From positions 1,116,001 through 1,180,000 of the forward strand of contig JANUWI010000002.1 in the NCBI GenBank assembly GCA_025504975.1: 64,000 nucleotides of DNA, in the 5' to 3' direction. A model generated the notes under the pieces. It saw only the letters and a list, made by a program, of their open reading frames with translations, made no database searches and had not been told where the DNA came from. Position numbers and translations under genes: made by a program. This stretch comes from Plenodomus lindquistii. Taxonomy: Eukaryota > Ascomycota > Dothideomycetes > Pleosporales > Leptosphaeriaceae. This document shows positions 1 to 10,994 of the stretch, in pieces (within the stretch, counting starts at the first letter, position 1; every line of letters begins with the position of its first letter).

Positions 1-211
1 TCATGGCAGCCGCAGCGGAAGCTACCTCCGAGGAGTAGAACTTGTTTGCGTAGATGGATCGAGAGGCGAAGGGGTTCCCAGAAAGAGTGACTGGAGTGGC
101 ACATGCCGCAGCGGCAGCACGAGCAGTGATGGGACCATTCTCGGTGGGAGATGGACGCGCAAAAGCGCCAGTGATGGCCGAAGCCAGAACGGCAGTGAAA
201 AAACCCTTCAT
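1..211 (-). CDS. Secreted GH6 cellobiohydrolase/endoglucanase, N-terminal part only
   Basis: The first 70 codons of a gene that runs off the left edge. The start ATG is at 211 (minus strand). The protein opens with an 18-residue secretion signal (MKGFFTAVLASAITGAFA). After a short linker comes a stretch with CATPVTLSGNPF and then SIYANKFYSSEV, which is the usual beginning of the glycoside hydrolase family 6 catalytic domain (compare the NPF...YANxYY..EV pattern of fungal cellobiohydrolase II). Family members cleave cellobiose from the non-reducing end of cellulose outside the cell. No cellulose-binding module precedes the domain. The catalytic aspartates lie outside the window, so exo- versus endo-activity cannot be told. 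A TATA-like element lies about 63 bp upstream. Family call fairly sure. Confidence 0.75.
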   Translation of the reverse strand, partial: MKGFFTAVLASAITGAFARPSPTENGPITARAAAAACATPVTLSGNPFASRSIYANKFYSSEVASAAAAM

Positions 212-273
212 GTTGTTGACGACGGCTAGAGTGAGTGAGTGGACGATGTAGTTGGGAGGGCTCGCAAAGCCCC

Positions 274-280
274 TTATAAA
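274..280 (-). promoter_or_regulatory. TATA-like element of the GH6 gene
   Basis: The minus strand reads TTTATAA here, 63-69 bp upstream of the GH6 start codon. This is a usual distance for a TATA box with a short leader in filamentous fungi. Judged by motif and position only. Confidence 0.4.
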
Positions 281-761
281 GCCACTTCCAAGCACTCTAG
301 CCTGGGACCAAATGAACAGACGACATGCTTCGGTGTGCTTGCCAGGTCATCAGGAAGCAGGCCCGTTGAGTGCGAGTACGGATCAGCGTCTTGGGAGGTG
401 TAGCTCAGCGCTTGGGAGATGAGGCTTAGATGAAAACTAGATGTTGTCGGTACACGTGCACGCTGGTCCGTTGTCATTCAAGTTGCGTGATATTAATGAT
501 ATTAGGGGCTCCACTTCACAGGTGGTGGATTCCGGTCCCCTTCATGAGTGCTTCGGGAAAGAGTCCATCTTGTTCGCCTCTCGCGCGAAACAGTGTGAGC
601 ACAAGGCGGCTTCGACAGTGAAATCTATTCAATCTTTTGTCTCTTTGACAAGTGACAGCAATCAGTCGTCTTTTGTCCTATCCAGCTATGAGTGTTGCGA
701 GCGGCGAAGTCTTCTCAGCATCATTGTCGGTATTAATGAATCAACTCTAAATGTGAGACCT

Positions 762-776
762 TTAGCCTCTGTGGGG
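762..776. promoter_or_regulatory. Possible XlnR/Xyr1 (GGCTAA) and CreA (SYGGRG) sites upstream of GH6
   Basis: GGCTAA is read on the minus strand at 762-767, followed on the plus strand by GTGGGG at 771-776, which fits the CreA consensus. They lie about 550 bp upstream of the cellulase start. A second GGCTAA is on the plus strand at 1501-1506. XlnR/Xyr1 activation and CreA repression of cellulase genes are established in other ascomycetes. These motifs are short and occur by chance, so functional assignment is inference. Confidence 0.25.
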
Positions 777-1881
777 AGACTTACTCTGGGGACCCGGCGA
801 TCTTCTCCCAGATGTGGCACCTGTCCATGTTAGTAACACAATTAGTAGAATAACGAAGCAACCTATATTAACCATGGCCACATCAATGTAATGATCACAG
901 GATTCGAACAGCCTCTGGAGCGTGACGCAAACACTCTTCCAAGGATCGCTGCAAGTACTCTTTTTGTATTTGAGCAGCTTAGAGTTTACCAGGACTTAAT
1001 GTGAATATTGTTCTCTGACTTACAAGGAGTCAGCGACTCTTCGAGACTCCCTTTTCAATAGACCAGATACCAATGGGGCCTTTTTTATATGAAATCGGGC
1101 TTCTCTGTATTAGAAGGCGAAAGCATTAATACCAGATCCAACGTAGTCTTCAGTAGGCATTATCTTTGGGAAGGAACAGATATGTTCAGACGCGGTGTAG
1201 CACGGGGCGCGTGTCTGGAAGAGAAAAAGAGTCAGATAGGGTTGAGGAGGTTGTCTAAAAGCCAATATGATCGGTTAATTAGAATACAGCGCTAGCCAGC
1301 TTGTCGTTACCAGTTTAGGAAAAGCGACGAACTCGTTCGGATACGAAGTACTTCCAAGATGTCTTGATGATCCTCTAAGCTTTTTGGTGCGGAGGCTTTT
1401 GCCAGACCCCACATGGAGAGTGAAAATTGTTATGCTTGAGTAGACTCCATGGATGGATGGCGAGCACAGATGTTTTACATACAGTGACTGACGTGATCAT
1501 GGCTAATGTGATAATAATTGATCATCTGAACCCTGGTATCACCAGGAACACACAACAACCGTAAATGACAGCCATATGAAGGTTACACGGCATATGCGCG
1601 GGGTCTTCGATGGACACCTCACCCGACGAATGGACTACTATGGCACCCAGACAGACCACGTGCCTCTGCGGCAGCCCACTAAGACAAAGGACATAGCTAC
1701 GTTGCGAAAATCGTCTTATTGTGTTCAAATCACTTCTGACAGGAGGCCTGCACTACCAACGCCAGCTACCAGGCTCATTAGAACCATGCCATTATTCTCA
1801 TGCCAAAGTCCACCATGCGAACTCTTGGAAAATCATCCTAAAACGCCTGATGCTCAACTACGATGCGAATTTGACACGACT

Positions 1882-4181
1882 TCAGACATTGCTCGGTCCT
1901 GGGCCTTTCCCAGGATCAAGCAATAGGTGTGGCTTGAGAAAGCCATCGTCTATTTGCTTGAATGCATTCGCAGGATCTTGACTAATGTCATTGAACAGCT
2001 GTTTGACTGCACCTGTCGCCGTTGCCACTCGACTTGAACCCTCTGCAAAACCCAGAGGCCTATTGCCGGATGTTGGATACGGGGTGGAATCTGTTGGTAC
2101 ACCGAGGGGTGATGGACCTCTGTTCGGCGATCGACGGGCATTAGGCGGCAGGTCGAGGTCAATGTCATCCTCATCAGCAGAGCCGCTATCAGCAGGACTG
2201 AGAAGGCTCTGATCAGCGCCGTCTGGGTGACGCACACGACTTGAGTTTCGCCGCGCTGCAAGACCGTCGGGGCGTGTCGGAGGACTATTTCGACTGAAGG
2301 CGCCGCTGGAATACGTGGCGTCTGGTCCGTTGACGTCGTTGAGACTGAAGCCGTTCGAACTGGGGCGTGGTGTGTGTCCGTAACCCTGCCCCTTATTGCG
2401 CGTGTAAGTACCACCGTTGACGACTTCGATGTCGAACTCGTCATCACTGTCAATCTCTTCGACAACGCCTGTGCGAATACCCAGGATCTCCAGCATACGA
2501 GCTGTAGTACCGCCAAATATGATGACGGTCAGGACAACCACTACCAGAACGGTTGCACGGAGGGTGTCACCGTTGTTGCCTGTGAGACCAGCCGCGAGCG
2601 CAACACCTACAGCACCCCGAAGACCCGCCCAGTATATCATAGCTTGATGAGCATAGGGAATCTCCTCAACAAGTTCCTCCCCGCGACGCCGCTGGCGATA
2701 CCTTGTAACAGCGTTGATGATCCTGGATAGAGGAAAGACAGCGCACCACCGAGCAGCGCATATGCCCGCCACGGTGATCAAAATGAACAGGGGTTTATAG
2801 TCAAGCTTGTCGTCGGTGAAGAGTGACAGACCTAGATAGATAAAGATGAAGTTCTCCGATAATTGCGAAGTGACCTGGAACACAAACTTTGTTGTGAGTT
2901 GAGTACGTCGAGACATGTTATGGTACGCATAATGCTTCATGCATATGCCGCAGAATAGCAGTGACACAATCCCTGCAAACATGTTAGCACACACCCAGAA
3001 GGCTTTGTTATCGAGACTTACCAGACATATGAATTGCGTTGGACAGGAAGTAGGTCAGATATGCGGTTAGAATGATCAGACAACTCTCGGTCTTGGGAAT
3101 GCGTCTCACGTAGGTGAACTTGAGCATCAGTGAGACTGCGATTCCAACTGCAACGCCAATGAACAAACTTCCAAAGAAGACACCGAAGAAGATGCCGAAA
3201 GCCTCAAAAAGGCTGACGATGCCAAGAGTTTCGGCGCTATCCTTGTATCTCTGAGCGGTCTCGAACAAGACAATGGCGACGGCGTCGTTCAGGATAGATT
3301 CGCCGAAGATGAGGGTGTACAATTTTGGCTCCACTTTGTAGGTGTTGAAGATGGCGAGGATGGTGACGGGATCAGTGGCAGAGAGGGTAGCACCAACAGA
3401 CATGGCTTCAACGAAATTGATCTTGAAGCCATCGAGGGGTATTCTAGTCCACAAGAACAGGATAAGACCAAGGACGAGAGCAGAGATGAATGTCCCGGCG
3501 AATGCAAAGGTAAGGATGGTGCCAATGTGTCGAAAGAAGTTGCCCTAGTCATGTTAGTGGTGCACTCTGACAACAAGGGTGGAGAAGACGGACTTGATGC
3601 AGTTCGTAGCCTGCCGACAAGATGATTGGAGGTAGCAACAAATTGAAGAACATTTGATAGTCGAAGCTCACTACATCTCGCACCGATGCCACTGCTGTCA
3701 GGCGTAGGATGAGGCCAACGACCATGCCTGAAGGGTGTTAGCATAGAACTGTAGCGCGATTCGTTTACGAGATGAGCTAGGGGGCGTGGCATGCGGACAA
3801 CGGCAGATTTACCCCACCACTGAACCGTTGATCGAGCTTCACAGCAAGCGATCGCGTCTGGCATGGTGTAGCAAGCAGGCTACTGCCAGCTAGCCCTGCC
3901 TACGCAGAATGCCCCATTGGAAGATCTGAGGCTGTCCCCACTTGGACGTACCAGCAAAAATGGACAGCACCGTCTCATGGACCGCCTGTATCTTGCGCGT
4001 GTGGAGGATGTAGCTCGTGAAGAGGGCTATGATGAGGAGGAAGATGAGGATGGACAGGGCCCACGAGGTGAAGATCTCCTTCTGGCCCGCCTCGGGTTCG
4101 TCTGCGGCGGCGCATTAGAGATGAGATGAGATGGACTGGTAGGGCCGTGGGACTGACCATCGGGGTCTGCATCGACTGCAT
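1882..4181 (-). CDS. NHX1: Endosomal/vacuolar Na+(K+)/H+ exchanger, NHX1-type (CPA1/SLC9)
   Basis: Exchanges cytosolic Na+/K+ for luminal H+ in late endosome or vacuole membranes. Coding pieces are 4154-4181, 3952-4101, 3594-3727, 3022-3544 and 1882-2972, giving about 641 residues. The exchanger domain runs from about residue 20 to 450. It contains LLPPIILSAGYELHQ, SATDPVTILAIFN, FGESILNDAVAIVLFET (the ND ion-binding pair), HMSGIVSLLFCGI and YWAGLRGAVGVALA, all hallmarks of the NHX1 group. A hydrophilic, Ser/Pro/Asp-rich tail follows. The 5' end is uncertain. The frame needed at 4101 connects to the ATG at 4181 only through a weak donor (GTCCCA). The better donor GTCAGT at 4157 would need a further upstream exon, and no ATG in the right frame exists as far as 4528. 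Intron 3545-3593 also has a weak GTCCGT donor. The identity is very sure; the first 20-30 residues are not. Confidence 0.88.
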
Positions 4182-5305
4182 CTCGCCCTGGAGAAGGAGT
4201 CAGTCAGTGGCTGGTCTCTGGACATGTCACCTGGGCAGATGGCTGCTGGGGCCGGGAGGGCGCATACTGAGCAGCTCGGTAATCGCCCACCCCACTGTCG
4301 ACGCCATGCTGGAGTCAGGGTGCTGCTTTCATCGGCAGCAGCGCGGAGTGTCGACTGACGACGCGGTGTTGTGTGCGCCGGGGGGGTCGCGGTCTCAAGG
4401 GCGTGGAAAGGTGGCTGTTCTGATGTTGGGGCGCCAGGGCTGTGCGGAAAGGCAACGTTGCGAGGCGCCGCCGCTGCTTCAACAAGGGCGCGCGTCAGGC
4501 CGCAACACCACGCGCGCAGAACAGACACGGGGGCCTTTGTGGGGGCTGCGCAGCGTCACGGATAGAGGGTGCTGTGCTGTGCACTGTGCAGGTGTCGTGA
4601 TGGATGGCGCTGCTTGTCGACGTCTCTACGCGTCGCAGCCCCCCGGGTCTCGCTCTTGCAGACGTCGCCCGCGCCTCGCTTGGTGGCTCGGTAGGCGTTG
4701 GGTTGGACAGGGATGCGTGAACGGCTGGCCGCTCATGGCACCCACAAGAGACGTCATAGCCTCCAAATCCTACTGCATGACATCGAGACCGAATCATCTG
4801 CAAGAACCGGTGCGAGAAGCTGCAGCACCGGATTCTGCTCCTCGGACGGCTGGCGACAAAACACCTGACCTTGACCGCTCCTACTTATAGCCCACCATCC
4901 CCCCCCGCGGTGCTGCCTCTCACCTTGCCGTTGCCGTTGCCGTTGCCCTCGCTCTCGTCTCCCCCGCGTGTCCTCCCCCGCTGTCTGCTGCCCGTGAGCA
5001 TTGGGCCGAGACTCGCTGTAACTGTAACACTGTCCCCGCTAGCGGCTCTCTTCCAGGTTGCAGCATGGCCGGCTAGAGCGCCTCTACGCCACTGAGAATT
5101 GTGGAAAACCGACGTGTTGCTCGCTACTCTATATTTTCCTGCTGCAGTCTCTCCCCGCCGGCCACTAACACCGCGTCGTGCCTTCCAATCACAGTGGCCT
5201 GTGCCTTACATCCGGTAAGCCTGTAGGCTGGCCCACGTTGCCTGCGCAGAAGCCACACCGAGCACTGCGAGCAGAGAGGCACAAACCCTCGCAGTCACCG
5301 CCAGC
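4182..5305. other. Divergent intergenic region between NHX1 and the sugar symporter
   Basis: GC-rich, about 1.1 kb, holding both promoters and possibly a 5' non-coding exon of NHX1. It includes a short run of the hexamer TTGCCG near 4924-4947. I see no independent gene. Confidence 0.5.
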
Positions 5306-7568
5306 ATGTCTGCCCCACAGCCCGACAGGGCCGACTCGTCCTCTCCCCCATCGCCGTCTGCTTCACCTCGCCCTCCAAAGCTCGACACTGCAGCGACATC
5401 GCGACCGCGCCCGCGCCCCAAACTCGTGTCCTTTGGCCGTGACTCGCTGCTAGGCGGACGGCCCGACACCGAAGGACCCACCCATGTACAGTTCATACAC
5501 GAGCGATCTCCAGACATCATACCCACACGCATGTCTTCCGAGGTCGACCCGCTGCTCAAGGAGGTCCTCTCCCCCATCGACAGCGACGACGACTGGCAGG
5601 GCGAACAGCAGGTCGAGGAGACCAAGAGCAGCTGGTTCCTCTTCTTGCTCACCTTTGGCGGCCTTGGGCTATCTATAGGATGGTCAGTGGAGACTTCCAA
5701 TGGCTCGGTAAGTCTGTCCCGGCAATATGAATTCTACACTCGAGCGCGCACAACGTCTGTCACGAGACCTGCATGCTGTGGGTACAAATGCCATCAGAAC
5801 CCTGCTTGTACCTACATGAACGCCGACTCAAGCGCACAAGATCTGCCGCTACGTTTGCAAGATCTGGCTCAAAAACAATCACATGTCTTCCCCACATACA
5901 AGATGCTAATCATGTGCATAGCCCTATCTGCTCTCTCTCGGCCTCAGCAAGTCCATGCTTGCCCTCGTCTGGATCGCTGGCCCGCTATCAGGTGTCCTCG
6001 TTCAGCCCTACGTCGGTCTCAAGAGTGACAATTGTCGCTTACGATGGGGAAAGCGGCGCCCATTCGTCTTGGGAGGTGCAGCAGCCACCATCGTCTCCCT
6101 TATGGTACTTGCCTGGGCAAGAGAGCTCATGGGAGGGTTCCTAGGTCTTTTCGGTGCTGATCCGGAGGGGCAGTTTGTCAGGACTGCCATTATGCTCTTC
6201 GCCGTCGCGTTCGTGTACGTGCTGGACTTCGCTATCAACGTCAGTAAGTATCTCGACATTCATCTACCTCGAAAGCCAGTTCATTAACTTGTCGCAGTCC
6301 AAGCTGGTGTGCGAGCATACATCGTCGACGTGGCTCCCACTCACCAACAGGAGTCAGCTAATGCATGGCTGATGCGATCCTCTGGCATTGGAAACATTCT
6401 CGGTTATCTCGCCGGCTACGTCAAACTTCCCGAGTACCTCCCATGGCTCGGCAACACGCAATTTAAGGTGCTCTGTGCTATCGCTTCCTTCATCATGGCC
6501 CTCACAGTCGGTGTCAGCTGTGCTTCATGCGCAGAACGCGATCCTCAATTCGACACAGCACCAGCTCAGCAAGACGGCGTCCTTGCCTTCTTCAAGGGAC
6601 TCGCACGTTCTGTCGTAAAACTTCCAGCCCAGATCAAACGCGTCTGCGAAGTCCAGTTCTTTGCCTGGATTGGATGGTTCCCGTTTCTCTTCTACATCAC
6701 TACATACGTTGGTGAGATCTATGCTGATCCGTTCTTCGAGGAGAATCCACACATGACGGAAGATCAAATTGATCAGGTGTGGGAGGACGCTACAAGAATT
6801 GGGACAAGAGCCCTCCTTCTCTTTGCCGTGACGACGTTTCTCTCCTCAGTCATTCTGCCGTTCATCATACCTCCGACCTTCCAAGCGCCGGAACCTGATC
6901 GACCAATGACACCCGCAACACCCATGACACCTGCCACTCCACACTCCATGGGAGGCTCTGGATACTTCGCACTAAGCCACACGCCCAAGGGTACTCCCAC
7001 GACATTCATGGAGAAGGTCTCCAAGTCCATGGACATGCTACAAATCAAGTCACTGACTCTTCGCCGTTCATGGTTCATCTCGCATATCCTCTTCGCTGTA
7101 CTCATGGTACTCACCTTCTTCGTGCGCAGTACCTGGGGCGCAACTGTACTTGTCGGTGCTATTGGTGTCCCATGGTGTGTGACGAACTGGGCTCCGTTTG
7201 CTATCATCGCGTCCGAAATCTCCAAGAGGGACGCAATCCGCCGAGGTGTGATCAAACCTCGTGATCGCGAGGCTCAGCTTATTGCCGCTGGTGAAGATGA
7301 TGGTTCCGGCGCAGACTCCGCAGGAGTGGTGTTGGGTATTCATAATGTCGCGATCGCCGCACCACAGGTCATTGCAACCCTGGTCAGTGCAGTCATGTTC
7401 AAATTCTTGCAGAAGCCAAGAGGTACTGCAGGCGATGAGAGTGTGGCTTGGGTGCTACGGTTCGGTGGCCTATGCGCCCTCGTAGCTGCATGGTTGACCT
7501 TGAGAGTTACAGAAGAGAAGGTCGAGGAGGAAGTCGAAGAGCCCTTCCGCAGAAGGCGGATGTCCTAG
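5306..7568 (+). CDS. Sucrose/alpha-glucoside:H+ symporter, SUT1/SLC45 type (GPH family, MFS superfamily)
   Basis: A plasma-membrane proton-coupled sugar importer related to S. pombe Sut1 and plant sucrose transporters. Exons are 5306-5707, 5922-6243 and 6298-7568, giving 664 residues with GT..AG introns of 214 and 54 nt. The N-terminal ~110 residues are Pro/Ser-rich and cytosolic. The first membrane helix (FLLTFGGLGLSIGW) ends at the first intron. Loop 2/3 carries RWGKRRPFVLGG (around residue 176), the R-x-G-[KR]-R-R-P signature of this family. About twelve helices follow. A central loop near residue 440 holds a Thr-Pro repeat (PMTPATPMTPATP). Near the C-terminus GVVLGIHNVAIAAPQ resembles the family's GxxxGxxNxxxxxPQ motif. 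Substrate (sucrose, maltose or other) cannot be told from sequence. Divergent from NHX1. Confidence 0.88.
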
Positions 7569-8452
7569 GACGACTCCGATCAAGAGTCGTTTCGAAGACT
7601 ACGACATCAACTGGAGGAATCTTTCAGGCGCATGGGTTCGAGCGAAGACACTGCAAGTCTGTCCAGCTTTTAAGCTACGGTTTCACGATTTACGCTGTTC
7701 AGAACGCGTCTTTATATATACGAGAGCTTCATTGCCTGGCTTGCTAGGGCTACAGTCTCATTACTGGCCTGGATTAGGTTTGAATCTGATGCATCAATGC
7801 GAGCGTCGGAGTCATGGGTAATGAGGGTAGCATGCAGTTAGCATGCGGGAGTTTAGGAAACGTACACAAGGGAATGTAAAAATGGGGCGTAGATAAGTTT
7901 CACTCTTTTGGAGTCAGCGATAGCTTATTCAATGCATAGTGTTCACTTCCCATGAAGCATGGGTTTTTCGTCCGAGGCAATAGTCTGCATAGCTAGCAAT
8001 AGGGTGGAACAATCGGTACATTGAATTACTATTACTTCTCATGATGCTGCGCCAATCTTTCCATTGGTGATCTGCTTTTGTTGGTGTGGGATGAATTTTG
8101 TTTTGCCAACGTGGAATGAGGCATGTCTTCGTCCATCCTTCATAGCACGAGCATGATCTCTGGTGGTCAAAGCGGCTGCTAGCGCTAATTAGTGCCCTTC
8201 AACTCACGACTACGCATCCGTGCTCTGGCAGGAAGCATCAACTCCCACGTATAATTCTAAAGATAGGGCTTGCGACAAGTCTAATCATGTATATACACTG
8301 TTCTCGGATGTCTTGCACCTGACGCCGTTCATGTTGCAATGTTCGTTGGTCCAACAGATTCCAAAATCCCCCACTTCATCGAAAAGAGCTTGGAATACCA
8401 TCGCCTAGGAGCCAGAGAGCATTGAGGCTCAACCCATATTGGATATTCAAAC
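7569..8452. other. Intergenic, about 0.9 kb
   Basis: Lies between the sugar symporter stop and the RIT1 start, both on the plus strand. It holds the 3' UTR and promoter. A GGTTCGAG sequence at 7633 resembles a tRNA B box but has no pairing arms. I see no gene. Confidence 0.5.
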
Positions 8453-10734
8453 ATGACCCAACCTCTCCGTGAATCAGACATTCTCTTTCCCCATCAAGCC
8501 AACACCCCTTCTCTCTCCAACACCCTCTCCACGCTCCGCCGCTCAACACTGTCTCTTCATAATCGCCTCACGTCCATCGTCTCCGATAGCTTGTTCGTCA
8601 CATCCGTTGCTTCTGCCTACGATTTACCACTCGTTGCCAACGAGCGCTGTGGCAGCTGGTACATCCCTCCCTCGCAGAAGGCAGGTAGTGTTTACTTCAA
8701 GAGCACGGACGGGCACATGGGGCAATGGAAGTTTAGCCTTCGAAGGCTCAATCTGCAATTGCTAAACGTGGTGGCGGAGAGGGGCGGTGCAGTCGTGGTG
8801 GATAGTACGAGGAGAGGGAAGAGTATGCCTGATGCGTTGAGTAAGACTGTGCCGGTTTGGTGTGCGGTTGTAAATAGGGCGGTGTTTGGGGAGACAGGGG
8901 AAGAGGGGAGATTGTATGTGCCACCGAGTGTTGTGGGAGAGGGTGAGAGGGTACAGATGGAGGAGAGGATTGGGGGGTTTGTGAAGCAGTTTTTGGTATG
9001 TACTAGCTCTGAGGGTCATGGAGATGCAAAGGCCAATGGAAGGGTTGCAGTCGAGAACGAAACGAAGACTGACACAAAGAATAGGACATTTGCAAACCTC
9101 ATCTGCCGACTCTGCGAGCCAAACTTACAAAACCCCTTCGACCTATTTGGATTACACAAGCGTCGAGTGTTCCCTCATCGCCTCCTTTGTTTCCGGACTT
9201 TCATCCAGTAGTGTTATGCACAGCATCTCGGCGCGTACAAGGCGCTGAAATATCGGAAAACGGATACATCCAAGGTGCAGCAGACGACCATGAAGCTTGG
9301 GCCCATGGAATCACCCCGCAGCTTTTCTGGAGGCACAAAGACTTGCTCATGAGCACATCTGAGGATGAAGCACCAAGCGTTATTGAGAAGTTGATCACCG
9401 ACGAGGATAGTGGAATTGCTACAGCCACGTTGATCAGCCCGACGAGGAACTTGTACATCTCGTCAAGCGAGAATGTGGACTTGAGCGGCTTCGACGTGGT
9501 CATTGCCTGTACACTAACTCCGCTACCCATTAGCAGCTCGAAAGAACAGAGCGGCGCAAAACACCACCTCCACCTCAAATGCCAAACAGGCAAACTCGGC
9601 TCTCGAGATCTGCGTACCCAACTCCCCCAGATCCGTGGATTCCTCGCGTCTCTCCCCATCATATCCACCAACAAGATCCTCGTCTGCTGTCCAACCGGTA
9701 AAGACCTCTCCGTCGGCACTGCGCTTGCGATTCTATGTCTAGCCTCCGACGAGAAAGGCCACATGAACGGTAATCTGAGAACAGATGGCATAACAAAAGA
9801 CTTTATCAAACAACGCCTAAGCTGGATAACAACCAGCAACCCTTCCCTAAACCCCAGCCGCGCAACCCTCCAAAGCGTCAACGCCGTCCTATTCGACACA
9901 CATACCCCTACAACCCCCTTGCCTCGCGACAAAACAAACACCCCAGCGACCAGCGCATCTCTTTACAAAATCGCCGTACGAACCTCTACCCCTCTTCCTT
10001 CCGAAACGCCTCCTCCCCCCCATCCGTCAAAGCAGCAAAACGACAACAACAGCTCACCAGCACCCCTCCCACCCCTCCCACCCCTCATCTTCAACGCCCT
10101 GCACACCCCGGCCCCCAAACCCTGGCTCTTCTCCCGCACCCTCTCCTCCGCCCTCCCCACCCACCCCTCCGGCCGCGTAACAGGCACCGCGACATTCACG
10201 CCCTGCGCTCCGGTAAACGGTACACCAACGCTTTTGTACGCCGAAGAAGGCGAGTTTGTACTAGATAATGGGATGAAGTTTGGGGTGAGGAGACGGTATG
10301 TGTATTTGCTCAAAGATTCGAACACGGATGTAGACACAGATGGGGATGGGGATGGGAATGGGAATGGGGAGAATGATACATTGAGGGAAAAGGAGGGATA
10401 TATAGCCGTGCATTTCTTCGATGATGAGAAGATGGGGAAGGCGGATATTGGGGATGGTGTTGGGGGGAAGGGGGAGGGCGTGGGTGGGCTTTTTGTGGAG
10501 ATGGGTGGGTTGAGTGAGGATGATGGTGGGATGTGGAGGGCTGAGAATAAAGAGCGGCATCTTTGTGTGGAGGATTTGTATGCTGCGAGTTGGAGGTTTG
10601 GGAGGGGCATGGTAGGGGTGGGAATGAGGGGAGGGGAGGGTGGAGAGAAGGAGGATGTGTGGTGGGAGGTCAGGTATGATGTCAAGGGGCCGAAGAAGGA
10701 TTATACAAGTCGAACGCGATATACACTGTCGTAA
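8453..10734 (+). CDS. RIT1: tRNA A64-2'-O-ribosylphosphate transferase (initiator tRNA)
   Basis: Adds 2'-O-ribosyl phosphate to A64 of initiator tRNA-Met, which keeps it out of elongation. Exons are 8453-8995 and 9085-10734, giving 730 residues. The 89-nt intron joins ...VKQFL to DICKPHLPTLRAKL. The N-terminal domain contains VYFKSTDGHMGQWKFSLRRL (about residues 83-102), the strongest RIT1 signature. The C-terminal dual-specificity-phosphatase-like domain carries CCPTGKDLSVG (Cys around 381-382), the phosphate-binding loop of the family. The protein is longer than yeast Rit1 (513 residues). The extra length is low-complexity: a Pro/Ser-rich insert (10,010-10,160) and Gly/Asp/Glu-rich inserts (10,320-10,680) in the C-terminal half. 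The DNA there is strongly strand-asymmetric, C-rich then G-rich. Confidence 0.92.
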
Positions 10735-10994
10735 AAAAAGTAAAGATTTGTAAAAGGGTGGTTTGTGTATAAGAGGTGGGAGAGATAGAATAGTAATATA
10801 GGGTATCAAGCCATCCACTCCACTCCAGTCCCGTCCCGTCCCGTCCCCAGACCCGTCGGTCTATCTACAAGGAAACAAGCAAACAAGCCAGCCCATTACG
10901 ATGACATCCACCCAATCAAAAGAACATGAGAACCTCCGTCGCCTCCGCAGAAAAATCTACGCCCCGCTCGTGATATCGTGCAAAGTGCTCGCCG

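Larger units (their letters stand above)
212..1881. other. Intergenic, GH6 promoter side and NHX1 3' side
   Basis: About 1.7 kb between the GH6 start (minus strand) and the NHX1 stop codon (minus strand). Apart from the TATA-like and XlnR/CreA-like motifs I see no coding region with recognisable protein features. The open stretches here (for example 441-833) have no family resemblance and no supporting splice structure. Confidence 0.6.

Noticed and set aside
895..915. GATTCGAAC, a B-box-like sequence on the minus strand
   Set aside because: Flanking bases do not form a T-stem; no A box upstream.
9963..10818. Long open frames on the minus strand opposite RIT1
   Set aside because: They exist because the RIT1 coding strand is C-rich then G-rich; their Pro/Ser/Ile/His-rich translations are composition artefacts.
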